Source: Mucilaginibacter roseus
GTDB taxonomy: Bacteria > Bacteroidota > Bacteroidia > Sphingobacteriales > Sphingobacteriaceae
DNA length: 64,000 bases
Assembly (NCBI RefSeq): GCF_021215455.1
Contig: NZ_JAJPWV010000003.1
Location: 372,001-436,000, forward strand
Reading direction: 5' to 3'
Shown: positions 35,400-43,559 of the stretch, one piece after another
Layout: each line of letters begins with the position of its first letter
How positions within the stretch are numbered: position 1 is the stretch's first letter
Notes under the pieces: generated by a model
The model's database searches: none
Told to the model about the DNA's origin: nothing
Seen by the model: only the letters and a program-made list of their open reading frames with translations
Made by a program: the position numbers and the translations under genes

Positions 35400-35753
35400 T
35401 TATTTTTCAGAAACTATTTCGGCCTGCTGTTTTTTCGGCAGGCTTTTTAGTATCAGCTCATACGAGTGGTCGATCATTTGGTGAAGCTGTTTTATGGTAA
35501 GGCTGCCGTCCATCTGCACGGTGTTCCAGTGTGTTTTATTCATGTGGTAACCGGGCTGCACTTCGGGGTGTTGCTCACGCAGTTCAACGGCCAGCTCAGG
35601 GTCACACTTGGCGTTAAAGCTATTGCCGTCAAGCCCTGCAAGCAGAAATATTTTGCCGCCGACCTTAAATACCAGCGTGTCATCACCGAACGGAAAACTC
35701 TCTTCGGCAGCGGGTTTGGTAAGGCAGTAGTCGCGCAGTTCTTCAATATTCAT
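35400..35753 (-). CDS. MmcQ/YjbR-family protein
   Basis: A 117-residue CyaY-fold protein. N-terminus MNIEELRDYCLTKPAAEESFPFGDDTLVFKVGGKIF and the later PGYHMNKTHWNTV are classic for the YjbR/MmcQ family, sometimes called DNA-binding on structural grounds; the true role is unclear. The tail ending SLPKKQQAEIVSEK is slightly basic. Single gene, divergent from pepT across an 80-base gap. Confidence 0.9.
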   Translation of the reverse strand: MNIEELRDYCLTKPAAEESFPFGDDTLVFKVGGKIFLLAGLDGNSFNAKCDPELAVELREQHPEVQPGYHMNKTHWNTVQMDGSLTIKQLHQMIDHSYELILKSLPKKQQAEIVSEK

Positions 35754-35832
35754 GGCAAAAGGTATTTTATGCGATTTGTCAAAAATACCTTTTTAGGTTT
35801 CAATTGTTAAACGGATAATTATTATTGTAACT

Positions 35833-37080
35833 ATGAATCTGTCAGCCCTCACTTATACCGTTACCGAACGCTTTTTGCGTTATGTAACTATCGATACCCA
35901 GTCGGACCCGGAATCGCCGACCAGCCCATCAACCGAAAAGCAAAAAGATCTGGGCCGGGTGCTGGTTGCCGAACTGCTTGAAATTGGCCTTGCCGATGCG
36001 CATATGGATGAACATGGCTATGTATATGCCACCGTTCCCGCAAATACAGATAAGGATGTGCCGGTGATTTGCTTCTGCTCGCACATGGATACCGCGCCCG
36101 ACTGCAGCGGAAAAGGTGTAAAGCCGATAGTACATCAAAATTATACCGGTGCTGACATTGTATTGCCTGATGATGAAACGCAGGTGATCCGCCTGGCTGA
36201 TCATCCTGACCTGAAAAACCAATTAGGCAATGACATTATAACGGCCAGCGGCAATACGCTGCTGGGTGCCGACAACAAGGCTGGTGTTGCCGAGATAATG
36301 GATGCCTGTCTCCAGTTGATGAAAAACCCGCAGATAAAGCACGGTATCATCAAAATATTGTTCACCCCTGACGAAGAAATTGGCCGCGGCGTGGATAAGG
36401 TGAACCTTGGAAAAGTAGGCGCTTATGCTGCCTATACCATGGATGGCGAAAGCGCGGGCAACCTCGAAAACGAAACCTTTTCTGCCGATGGTGCCAAACT
36501 GACCATTAACGGCGTGAGCGCGCACCCCGGTTTTGCTAAAGGAAAAATGGAAAGCGCCATTAAAATTGCCGGTGAAATTATTGCCGCCCTGCCGTTTGAG
36601 CTTTCGCCGGAGGGGACAGAAGGAATGGAAGGGTTTATTCACCCGGTAGGGATACAAGGCCACGTGGAAACTGCGACGATTGAATTTATACTGCGCGATT
36701 TTGATGAGGAGAAACTCCATGCCCATGCCGAAACATTAAAGCGCGTTACCGATGAGGTATTAGAAAACTACCCCGCATCCTCCTACTCCCTTAAAATAGC
36801 CGAACAATACCGCAACATGAAGGTGGTACTGGATCAGCATCCCGAAATAACAGAATACGGACTGGAGGCTATCCGCCGTGCGGGTATGGAGGCCAAATTG
36901 TGCAGCATACGCGGCGGTACAGATGGTTCGAGATTGTCATTTATGGGTTTACCTTGCCCTAATATTTTTGCCGGCGAACACGCGTTCCATAGCAAGCAGG
37001 AATGGGTATCGGTACAAGATATGCAAAAGGCGGTTGATACCATTCTGCACCTATGCGCCATCTGGGAAGAAAAAGCTTAA
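35833..37080 (+). CDS. pepT: Peptidase T (tripeptide aminopeptidase)
   Basis: Cytosolic M20-family di-zinc aminopeptidase that removes the N-terminal residue of tripeptides. The 415-residue length is normal. Zinc ligands and surroundings are visible: CFCSHMDTAPDCSG (H84, D86), GNTLLGADNKAG (bridging Asp), FTPDEEIGRG (catalytic Glu pair), YTMDGE and, near the end, FAGEHAFHSKQEW. It completes a peptide-utilisation set with the secreted M61 and M28 enzymes upstream. dinB follows 11 bases later on the same strand. Confidence 0.95.
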   Translation: MNLSALTYTVTERFLRYVTIDTQSDPESPTSPSTEKQKDLGRVLVAELLEIGLADAHMDEHGYVYATVPANTDKDVPVICFCSHMDTAPDCSGKGVKPIVHQNYTGADIVLPDDETQVIRLADHPDLKNQLGNDIITASGNTLLGADNKAGVAEIMDACLQLMKNPQIKHGIIKILFTPDEEIGRGVDKVNLGKVGAYAAYTMDGESAGNLENETFSADGAKLTINGVSAHPGFAKGKMESAIKIAGEIIAALPFELSPEGTEGMEGFIHPVGIQGHVETATIEFILRDFDEEKLHAHAETLKRVTDEVLENYPASSYSLKIAEQYRNMKVVLDQHPEITEYGLEAIRRAGMEAKLCSIRGGTDGSRLSFMGLPCPNIFAGEHAFHSKQEWVSVQDMQKAVDTILHLCAIWEEKA

Positions 37081-37091
37081 TAATTTATCCC

Positions 37092-38192
37092 ATGCCCGAA
37101 GACGCTCAACATACCCGCCGAAAGATCATCCATATTGATATGGATGCCTTTTACGCGTCGGTTGAACAGCGCGATCATCCCGAATATCGCGGCAAAGCTT
37201 TAGTAGTAGGCGGCCTGCCCGAAGGGCGGGGCGGTGTGGTTGCTACAGCGAGTTATGAGGCCCGTAAGTTTGGCGTACGCTCGGCCATGCCATCAAAGCA
37301 GGCGCTGCAATTGTGCCCTCATGCTATTTTTGTGCGACCACGGTTCGCGGTATATAAAGAGGTGTCGCAAAAGATCAGGGAGATATTTCGCAGATATACT
37401 GACCTGATCGAGCCGTTATCACTGGATGAAGCCTACCTGGACGTAACTACCGATAAACTGGAAATAGGATCGGCCATTGAGATAGCCAGACAGATTAAGG
37501 ATGCCATAAAAACCGAACTGCAATTAACCGCTTCGGCCGGGGTATCCATTAATAAGTTTGTGGCTAAAATAGCGTCGGACATGAACAAGCCCGACGGACT
37601 CACCTTTATCGGCCCCTCGCAATTAGCGGCGTTTATGGAAAAGCTGCCGGTAGAGAGGTTCTTTGGCGTAGGCAAGGTTACCGCCACCAAAATGAAAAAT
37701 ATGGGCCTGCATACCGGTGCAGATCTGAAACGCCTCAGCGAAGATGAAATGGTAAAAGCCTTTGGCAAGGCCGGGCGATTTTATTACCAGATAGTTCGTG
37801 GAATTGATAACCGGGCGGTTCAACCCCACCGTGAAACCAAATCAGTTGGCGCGGAAGATACTTTTGCTTATGACCTTACCCAATTAGATGAAATGAACCC
37901 TGAGCTCGACCGTATTGCCGAAACGGTAGCCACACGCCTGGAGCGCTATAAACTGAAAGGCCGCACGGTAACACTCAAGGTAAAGTATCACGATTTCAGG
38001 CAGATCACCCGCAACCAATCGGTTATTACTCCTGTTTATATAGCTGCCGAGATCGCACAGATCGCTAAACAGTTGCTGGCCGTAGCCGCTACTGATGATA
38101 TGAAGGTACGCCTGCTGGGCATTTCTCTTTCCAACTTTGGCGAACCGCAGCGTAAAGCTGAACCACATACCGATCAGTTACGGTTGTTTTGA
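37092..38192 (+). CDS. dinB: DNA polymerase IV (Y-family, DinB)
   Basis: Error-prone translesion polymerase. From ATG 37092 the protein is 366 residues: the palm starts HIDMDAFYASVEQRD (catalytic D16), followed by the SLDEAYLDVT motif (D112, E113), thumb helix-hairpin-helix elements (RFFGVGKVTATKMKNMGLHTGADL) and a little-finger domain (about 240-350). The C-terminus PHTDQLRLF matches a beta-clamp-binding peptide of the QLxLF type. I prefer 37092 over in-frame ATG 37053 (inside pepT) because the upstream residues are not conserved. The stop is 3 bases from the convergent DUF1684 gene. Confidence 0.95.
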   Translation: MPEDAQHTRRKIIHIDMDAFYASVEQRDHPEYRGKALVVGGLPEGRGGVVATASYEARKFGVRSAMPSKQALQLCPHAIFVRPRFAVYKEVSQKIREIFRRYTDLIEPLSLDEAYLDVTTDKLEIGSAIEIARQIKDAIKTELQLTASAGVSINKFVAKIASDMNKPDGLTFIGPSQLAAFMEKLPVERFFGVGKVTATKMKNMGLHTGADLKRLSEDEMVKAFGKAGRFYYQIVRGIDNRAVQPHRETKSVGAEDTFAYDLTQLDEMNPELDRIAETVATRLERYKLKGRTVTLKVKYHDFRQITRNQSVITPVYIAAEIAQIAKQLLAVAATDDMKVRLLGISLSNFGEPQRKAEPHTDQLRLF

Positions 38193-38195
38193 TCA

Positions 38196-38807
38196 TCAGT
38201 GTTTCTTTTCTCCGGCAAACGCCTTTTCACCGGCCTCAACACGTATGCCCAGCTTATTTTCCATAGGCGGTACCGGGCAGCGGTATCCATCGCTGTAAGC
38301 ACAGTAAGGGTTGTAGGCCTTATTAAAATCGATAGCTAAAGCGCCGTTCTTAATATCAGTAGCGTTGATATCAATATAACGCCCTCCGGGATAAGATTCA
38401 GCAGCGTTTGTTTGATCGGTAAAGGGAAGAAAGAGATAATCCTTGTACTGCGGGATGGCGGTAAGGGACAGGCTTTTAAATAAGGTTAAGTGCAATTGCT
38501 TACCCTTCAGCGTAAATGTAAGTTTTGCAAAACGCACATACTCCTGGCTGCTGCCATTAAATGTAGTCAACTTAATCACCGGCTGATCTTGTAACAGTTC
38601 AACTTTAGCAACAATACTATAGGTGCTGTCCGCATCAAAAAAGCGCAGGTTGGGTAAATCTTCCGCCTTTAACGGAGAGCGTTGTTCGGCCAAAAAATCA
38701 TCCTTGTACTTTTGCCGGTGAGCTGCAATCTGCTCTTTAAAGCTCTGTGCATTTGCTGTGGTTATTGCCGTTAACAAGCCGATAGATAACAATAGCTTTT
38801 TCATCAT
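38196..38807 (-). CDS. DUF1684 secreted protein
   Basis: A 203-residue exported protein with signal peptide ending TANAQ. The mature part carries the strong DUF1684 signature near the C-terminus: LAIDFNKAYNPYCAYSDGYRC, then PVPPMENKL and VEAGEKAF. Function unknown. ATG 38807 or 38804 is used; a GTG at 38810 overlaps the preceding gene's stop codon. It follows the lipoprotein gene 38810-39811 directly, so the two are likely one unit. Confidence 0.88.
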   Translation of the reverse strand: MMKKLLLSIGLLTAITTANAQSFKEQIAAHRQKYKDDFLAEQRSPLKAEDLPNLRFFDADSTYSIVAKVELLQDQPVIKLTTFNGSSQEYVRFAKLTFTLKGKQLHLTLFKSLSLTAIPQYKDYLFLPFTDQTNAAESYPGGRYIDINATDIKNGALAIDFNKAYNPYCAYSDGYRCPVPPMENKLGIRVEAGEKAFAGEKKH

Positions 38808-38809
38808 CA

Positions 38810-39811
38810 CTACTTAAGCTTATGCGCCATCTCAAAAAACCTAACCTGCTTTGTCACGCTTGGCCGCTCATTATAGGCCGAATAATAAACATAGGCTTTA
38901 TTTTGGTCAACCCCCGGCATAATAGCAGGTAAGGCTTTGCGTATGGCCAGGTTCTCAGCCTTTAAAGCAGCAGTATCCTTTAAGTCGATTTTAGATTGAT
39001 AGCAAATTTGAGGAAAACTACCCTCAGGAGTAGTCTTATTAAACACACCAAAAATCCTGGGATTGGTAGCGACACCTTTAATGGTATAAGGGAAAGGATA
39101 AAGTTTATTCGCGTCAGCACCTACGGTAGCATATATTTCTGCCATAGGTTGCTCAAAAGTATATTGCCATACTCCGCTTGGATGCAGGCAGCTCATGGTA
39201 AGCGCCAGCGTATTTAACGCCTCTACAACCTGCCCTTGGGCATAGCTTTGCTTAGCGTAACTATAAAGCTGCGATGCGGTTTTATTATTGATGGTATACG
39301 GCCCTACATCTATTTTACACAAACGCCAGCCATAGTTATAATTAGCGTACATAATGGTAATCATCTCCTTGTTAGGCCCTTTCTTTGGCGTTAAAAAAGC
39401 AAGGTACATCTCCTCTGCAAAAGCAGGGTATATCAGTTGATATGCATCCAGGCCATTGTTACTGGCCAAAATGGTATCACGGTCATTATACTTGTTAACA
39501 ACATAGTACTCGTTCATTACGGAGTAACTACTATCCGCCTTTAACCGGTTAGCCACTAACTCTATCTCCCTTTTTGTAGCCGGATCGTCAAGCAATTCCT
39601 TTGAGAGCATGTTCTCCAGTGTTTGTTTGTCATCGGTTCGCATGGCCTTTATCAGGTCGGTATTTAATTCGTGAAAGTGCTGGCGTTCGTCAATGTTAAT
39701 TTTATCGTCTTTCCAAAATCCCGGCTTTTGATGTTTGCAGCTTTGGGTAACGGTGGCTATAGTAAATAAGGCCACCACGGTGCGTGATAGTTTAAGTAAT
39801 AGGGGTTTCAT
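38810..39811 (-). CDS. Putative lipoprotein of unknown function
   Basis: A 333-residue protein. From ATG 39811 it begins MKPLLLKLSRTVVALFTIATVTQSC, a lipoprotein signal with lipobox VTQSC, so it is probably membrane-anchored in the envelope. The mature region has a helical front (FHELNTDLIKAMRTDDKQTLENMLSKELLDDPATKREIELVANRLKAD) and then a mixed fold with GWRLCKIDVGPYTINNKTASQLYSYAKQSY. I recognise no family. An in-frame ATG at 39829 would disrupt the signal, so 39811 is preferred. The DUF1684 gene follows within 3 bases. Confidence 0.7.
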   Translation of the reverse strand: MKPLLLKLSRTVVALFTIATVTQSCKHQKPGFWKDDKINIDERQHFHELNTDLIKAMRTDDKQTLENMLSKELLDDPATKREIELVANRLKADSSYSVMNEYYVVNKYNDRDTILASNNGLDAYQLIYPAFAEEMYLAFLTPKKGPNKEMITIMYANYNYGWRLCKIDVGPYTINNKTASQLYSYAKQSYAQGQVVEALNTLALTMSCLHPSGVWQYTFEQPMAEIYATVGADANKLYPFPYTIKGVATNPRIFGVFNKTTPEGSFPQICYQSKIDLKDTAALKAENLAIRKALPAIMPGVDQNKAYVYYSAYNERPSVTKQVRFFEMAHKLK

Positions 39812-39929
39812 GAGAGCGTAAATATACAAAAATCAAAAACGCGTGTTGATTGTACTTATAAATAGATATTGTTTTTCAAACAAAAACTTATTAGATTTAA
39901 TCTACCATTTATAAATCTCAAACCAGGCG

Positions 39930-39939
39930 AAAGGAGGTG
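39930..39939 (+). promoter_or_regulatory. Canonical Shine-Dalgarno sequence before the 39945 gene
   Basis: AAAGGAGGTG ends 5 bases before ATG 39945 and is a near-perfect anti-SD complement. No other gene in this window has a match of this strength. Confidence 0.6.
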
Positions 39940-39944
39940 TTGCG

Positions 39945-41147
39945 ATGAGATTACTTGTTTTATTGTCGGCTTTATTTTTTTCAGTTGCGGCTTACGGCCA
40001 GGGCAAACAGGCTTCTTTTTGCTTTGATTTTTATGGCAACACCTTTTGTGCCGAGGCTGACACATCGCTCAACGCCACCATACCGCAACATATCACCCCG
40101 AAAAATATAAAGGAGTTTTATACGGGCATCAACGCAATTAACTATAAGCCTTTGCTTGCTGCCATGCAGGCCTACCGCGCAAAATACAAACTTAACGATT
40201 GGCTGTACTATCAGTTGGTACGCAAAACCGCCCAGCAGTTAAGCCCTAAAAATGCCAACTACAGCCGCTATACGCTTTATAAATGGTATCTGCTCAGCAA
40301 TTCCGGGTTTGACGCGAGGCTGGCTATAACCCCCGAAAACCGGGTAATATTTTACGTTTATAATAACGAGGATATAGCCGACATTCCGTTTTTTATGGTT
40401 GATGGCAAAAAATACATGTGCCTAAATTATCATGACTATGCGCATGCCGACCTGCATCAGGATCCGCCGCTGCCCGTTCCGGTAAATGTTCCGGGTGCTA
40501 CCCATGCTTTTTCTTACCTGATAACCCGTTTGCCCGATTTTAAACCCGAAAGCTATATCGAAAAACAGCTTCAGTTTAAATATGGCAACACCATGTACCA
40601 CTTTAATGTAAAGCTTAACAATGAGGTGAAAGGCATATTTGCCAACTACCCTGGTGTTGATTTCAGCTACTACTTTAATATTCCGCTTAGTAAGGAAACT
40701 TACGGCTCGCTGATACCTGCCTTGCGCAAAAATTTAGAAGGCATGCCGCAAAAAAAAGGCATTGATTACCTGATGCGTTTTACCCGCTACGCTTTCTTGT
40801 ATGAGGACGATGAGCAAAACTTTGGCAAGGAAAAACGCATGTCTCCGGAGGAAACCCTGTTCTCTGAGTATAGTGATTGCGATGACCGTGCCGCGCTGTT
40901 CTTCTACCTGGTTAAGGAGATATATGATCTGCCGATGATAGCCATGCTGTACCCTACGCATATTACCATAGCCGTGCAGTTTGATAAGCCAATAGGCAAG
41001 CCTGTAATTTATCAAGGTAGAGCCTACTCTGTATGTGAGCCTACCCTGCAGCCCGAAGACCTCAAAATCGGGCAGCTATCATCCAAATTAAAAAAACAAG
41101 CTTACCAGGTAGTGTATAGCTACGTTCCCGGCCATGATGCCAATTAA
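39945..41147 (+). CDS. Secreted protein with possible transglutaminase-like cysteine centre
   Basis: A 400-residue exported protein with signal peptide MRLLVLLSALFFSVAAYGQ. The C-terminal third contains LFSEYSDCDDRAALFFYLVKEIYDLPMIAMLYPTHI, in part resembling the Cys-containing helix followed by a His strand of transglutaminase-like or papain-like folds; this is pattern-level only and not proven. The middle is rich in aromatic residues and beta-prone. It has a strong Shine-Dalgarno sequence. truC begins 33 bases after the stop, so they may share a transcript. Confidence 0.75.
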   Translation: MRLLVLLSALFFSVAAYGQGKQASFCFDFYGNTFCAEADTSLNATIPQHITPKNIKEFYTGINAINYKPLLAAMQAYRAKYKLNDWLYYQLVRKTAQQLSPKNANYSRYTLYKWYLLSNSGFDARLAITPENRVIFYVYNNEDIADIPFFMVDGKKYMCLNYHDYAHADLHQDPPLPVPVNVPGATHAFSYLITRLPDFKPESYIEKQLQFKYGNTMYHFNVKLNNEVKGIFANYPGVDFSYYFNIPLSKETYGSLIPALRKNLEGMPQKKGIDYLMRFTRYAFLYEDDEQNFGKEKRMSPEETLFSEYSDCDDRAALFFYLVKEIYDLPMIAMLYPTHITIAVQFDKPIGKPVIYQGRAYSVCEPTLQPEDLKIGQLSSKLKKQAYQVVYSYVPGHDAN

Positions 41148-41179
41148 GGTTTAGCGCAGATGTTATACCTTTGCCGCCA

Positions 41180-41863
41180 ATGCTCGAAATAGTTTATCAG
41201 GATGATTTCCTCGTGGCCATCAATAAACCGCACGGTTTGCTGGTACACCGCTCATCAATAGCCAATGATGCCAGCGAATTCGCGTTACAGCTTCTCCGAG
41301 ATCAGCTTAATAAAAAAGTTTATCCCGTTCATCGTATCGATCGTAAGACCGCTGGCCTGCTGCTATTCGCTTTTGACAAGGATACCGAAATAGCCATGCA
41401 AAAGTTATTTGCCGAGAACCGGATCAGCAAAATCTACCTGGCATTGGTACGCGGGTACGCCCCTGATGAAGGCGAGATAGATTACCCGTTGCGAAAAGAG
41501 AACGGCACTTTACAGGATGCATTTACCGCCTACAAAACCCTGCAACGTGCCGAGATTGATGTACCGTTGGGTAAGCACCCTACATCACGCTATTCATTGA
41601 TTGAGGTTAAGCCTCGCACCGGGCGTATGCACCAGATACGCAAGCACATGGCGCATATTTTGCATCCAATTATAGGCGACCGCACCCACGGCTGCAATAA
41701 GCAAAACAAGCTGTTTAAAGAACGCTGGGAGATTGAAACCATGTTTCTGCATGCCTCAAGCCTGTCATTCATTCACCCAGTAACCGGGTATGCAGTACAA
41801 ATAAACGCGACTATCAGTCCTGAATTTAGCAGCGTTTTAAAACTACTGGGCGTTAATTTTTAG
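41180..41863 (+). CDS. truC: tRNA pseudouridine synthase C (TruC)
   Basis: RluA-family pseudouridine synthase; E. coli TruC modifies U65 in tRNA-Ile. From ATG 41180 the 227-residue protein reads MLEIVYQDDFLVAINKPHGLLVHRS, very close to the TruC N-terminus, with the catalytic Asp in HRIDRKTAGL (D54) and the family motifs EVKPRTGRMHQIRKHMAHI, HPIIGDRTHG and MFLHASSLSF. A TTG 9 bases upstream is in frame but the ATG matches homologues. Directly after the secreted protein gene. Confidence 0.93.
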   Translation: MLEIVYQDDFLVAINKPHGLLVHRSSIANDASEFALQLLRDQLNKKVYPVHRIDRKTAGLLLFAFDKDTEIAMQKLFAENRISKIYLALVRGYAPDEGEIDYPLRKENGTLQDAFTAYKTLQRAEIDVPLGKHPTSRYSLIEVKPRTGRMHQIRKHMAHILHPIIGDRTHGCNKQNKLFKERWEIETMFLHASSLSFIHPVTGYAVQINATISPEFSSVLKLLGVNF

Positions 41864-41946
41864 TTAATCAAATTACACCTATCTAAACATTAATTACTTT
41901 AAACGGTTATACGTGTTACAGTTACCCAAATTGTAAAACGCATACC

Positions 41947-42636
41947 ATGAAGATAGCCCTTACACCACAGCTACTTGGCGACCTTATAGAAAAAGGATTT
42001 ATCTATATGCTGGCAAGTGAAGTTTTTGAGCATGATGAAAAAGAACAGATCATTTTAAAGCCTGTAAAAACACAACCATTGGTACAGCAATTACCCGATG
42101 GCTATCAAACCTACTACCGCATCACCCAGGAACCCTTGCAGATGTGCTGCGGAAATACCGGCGTAACTGTACTGGTAGAATACGAGGAAAGCCTGACCAC
42201 TGCCGGGAGCACTCCCGAAGCACCCTATAACGACAGCTACTTCAGGATGAGTGAAAGCTTTTTCAGACAGGTACTTGATAGTCTGGATGATTACGCAGTG
42301 TTTACTACCGATACACGCGGCAATGTTAACAGCTGGAATAATGGCGCGCAAAAAGTATTAGGGTATGCGGAGAACGAAGTTTTAGGCTCAAGCGCCAGCA
42401 TATTTTTCACTACAGAAGATGTATCGCGCGATGTACCTGCCAGGGAATTGACTACCGCAATAGAAAATGGCCGTGCTATTGACGAGCGCTACCACGTACG
42501 TAAGGACGGATCGAAATTCTGGGGTACCGGCTTGGTGTTTCCGCTGCATGACGAGGAAGAACAGCACCGCGGCTTTACAAAAATCATGCGAAACCTTAAC
42601 GAAGAAAAGCTGTCGCGGGAACTAAACGAGATTTAA
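41947..42636 (+). CDS. PAS-domain protein without an output domain
   Basis: A 229-residue soluble protein. Residues about 1-95 are an uncharacterised N-terminal part (TPQLLGDLIEKGFIYMLASEVF ... GYQTYYRITQEP). From about 100 there is a PAS fold: FFRQVLDSLDDYAVFTTDTRGNVNSWNNGAQKVLGYAENEVLG, then YHVRKDGSKFWGTGLVFPL and the PAC-like HRGFTKIMRNL. No histidine kinase, GGDEF or HTH follows, so signalling would require a partner, or it may be a truncated sensor. Single gene. Confidence 0.82.
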   Translation: MKIALTPQLLGDLIEKGFIYMLASEVFEHDEKEQIILKPVKTQPLVQQLPDGYQTYYRITQEPLQMCCGNTGVTVLVEYEESLTTAGSTPEAPYNDSYFRMSESFFRQVLDSLDDYAVFTTDTRGNVNSWNNGAQKVLGYAENEVLGSSASIFFTTEDVSRDVPARELTTAIENGRAIDERYHVRKDGSKFWGTGLVFPLHDEEEQHRGFTKIMRNLNEEKLSRELNEI

Positions 42637-42817
42637 GCGCTTTAATTTATTTGAAATTTATTTTCTTTGACTGAAACTTTATTTGCGAGTTTGCGTAAAA
42701 CGCGTAAATATTTGTTTATTAGCGCTGTACAGCCTGTAAAAACTTCATTTTTTATACTTCATTTTTATAATCGAAACAATCTGGGCGATTGTTTTTTACA
42801 AAAAAATGTATCATTTA

Positions 42818-42848
42818 TTTGTAATTATAAACTGAATGGATAGATTTG
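42818..42848 (+). promoter_or_regulatory. Promoter of the NlpC/P60 gene (exact Bacteroidota consensus)
   Basis: TTTG at 42818-42821, a 19-base spacer, then TAGATTTG at 42841-42848, a full match to TTTG-N19-TAnnTTTG. It lies 76 bases before the ATG in a very A/T-rich 287-base intergenic region. Confidence 0.7.
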
Positions 42849-42923
42849 TAGTTAACAATAGACATTGTTGTATAATTTAATAAACATTTTGTTGTACCCC
42901 TATCAACAAACTAAAGAGATTAA

Positions 42924-43499
42924 ATGAAGAAAATTACTATTGCTATCGCTTTGTTCATCAGTGCAGTTAGCGTTCAGGCTCAAACAAAAAGCAACACCAC
43001 TGCTAACACAGAAAACACCGGTGACGACCAGGAAAGCTTAGCCAAAACATATCTTTCGCAAATTATGGGTGTTGCCCTTAACGCAACCTCAAATCTTAAA
43101 CTTTTTGAAGCAGTACATGATTGGATAGGCACTCCTTACCGTTTTGGTGGCAGCAGCCGCAAAGGCATTGATTGCTCAGGCTTCACTAAAGAAATTTATA
43201 GCAAAGTATTCAACCTAACCATCAAACGCAACTCACGCGATATTTTCAGCATGGTTAGCCCTGTTCGTCGTAACGAGTTAAAAGAAGGCGATTTGGTTTT
43301 CTTTAAAATACGCAGCCGCCGCATTTCACACGTAGGTGTTTATTTGGGTGGTGGCCGTTTTGCACACGCATCATCAAGGGGTGTAGCTATCTCAAACCTT
43401 GAAGACCGTTACTACAGCCGTTATTTTTATAAAGGCGGCCGTTTAACCGCACAATACCAGGAAGAATTGGAAATTCCGTTAGAAGAAGAAACTAATTAA
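42924..43499 (+). CDS. Secreted NlpC/P60 (C40) peptidoglycan endopeptidase
   Basis: Cuts the stem peptides of cell-wall murein. A 191-residue protein with signal peptide (ending VQAQ), a short linker, and an NlpC/P60 domain about 65-175: GTPYRFGGSSRKGIDCSGF with catalytic Cys C84, VGVYLGGGRFAHAS with catalytic His H136 just before (SHVG) and a third polar His near 148. The Glu-rich tail EELEIPLEEETN is unusual. Expressed from the strong promoter at 42818 and closed by a terminator at 43523. Confidence 0.94.
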   Translation: MKKITIAIALFISAVSVQAQTKSNTTANTENTGDDQESLAKTYLSQIMGVALNATSNLKLFEAVHDWIGTPYRFGGSSRKGIDCSGFTKEIYSKVFNLTIKRNSRDIFSMVSPVRRNELKEGDLVFFKIRSRRISHVGVYLGGGRFAHASSRGVAISNLEDRYYSRYFYKGGRLTAQYQEELEIPLEEETN

Positions 43500-43522
43500 A
43501 AACTTATTTATACTAAATGCCC

Positions 43523-43555
43523 AATCCTTCCGTAATTACGGAAGGATTTTTTTTT
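43523..43555 (+). terminator. Intrinsic terminator after the NlpC/P60 gene, abutting the next start codon
   Basis: AATCCTTCCGTAA and its exact complement form a 13-bp loop-minimal stem followed by seven T. The CapA-like gene's ATG is at 43560, five bases later. Confidence 0.88.
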
Positions 43556-43559
43556 GCCC

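Noticed and set aside
23386..38192. Possibility that the many peptidase genes form one dedicated gene cluster
   Set aside because: They lie on both strands with terminators and unrelated genes between; only M61-M28 are tightly linked.
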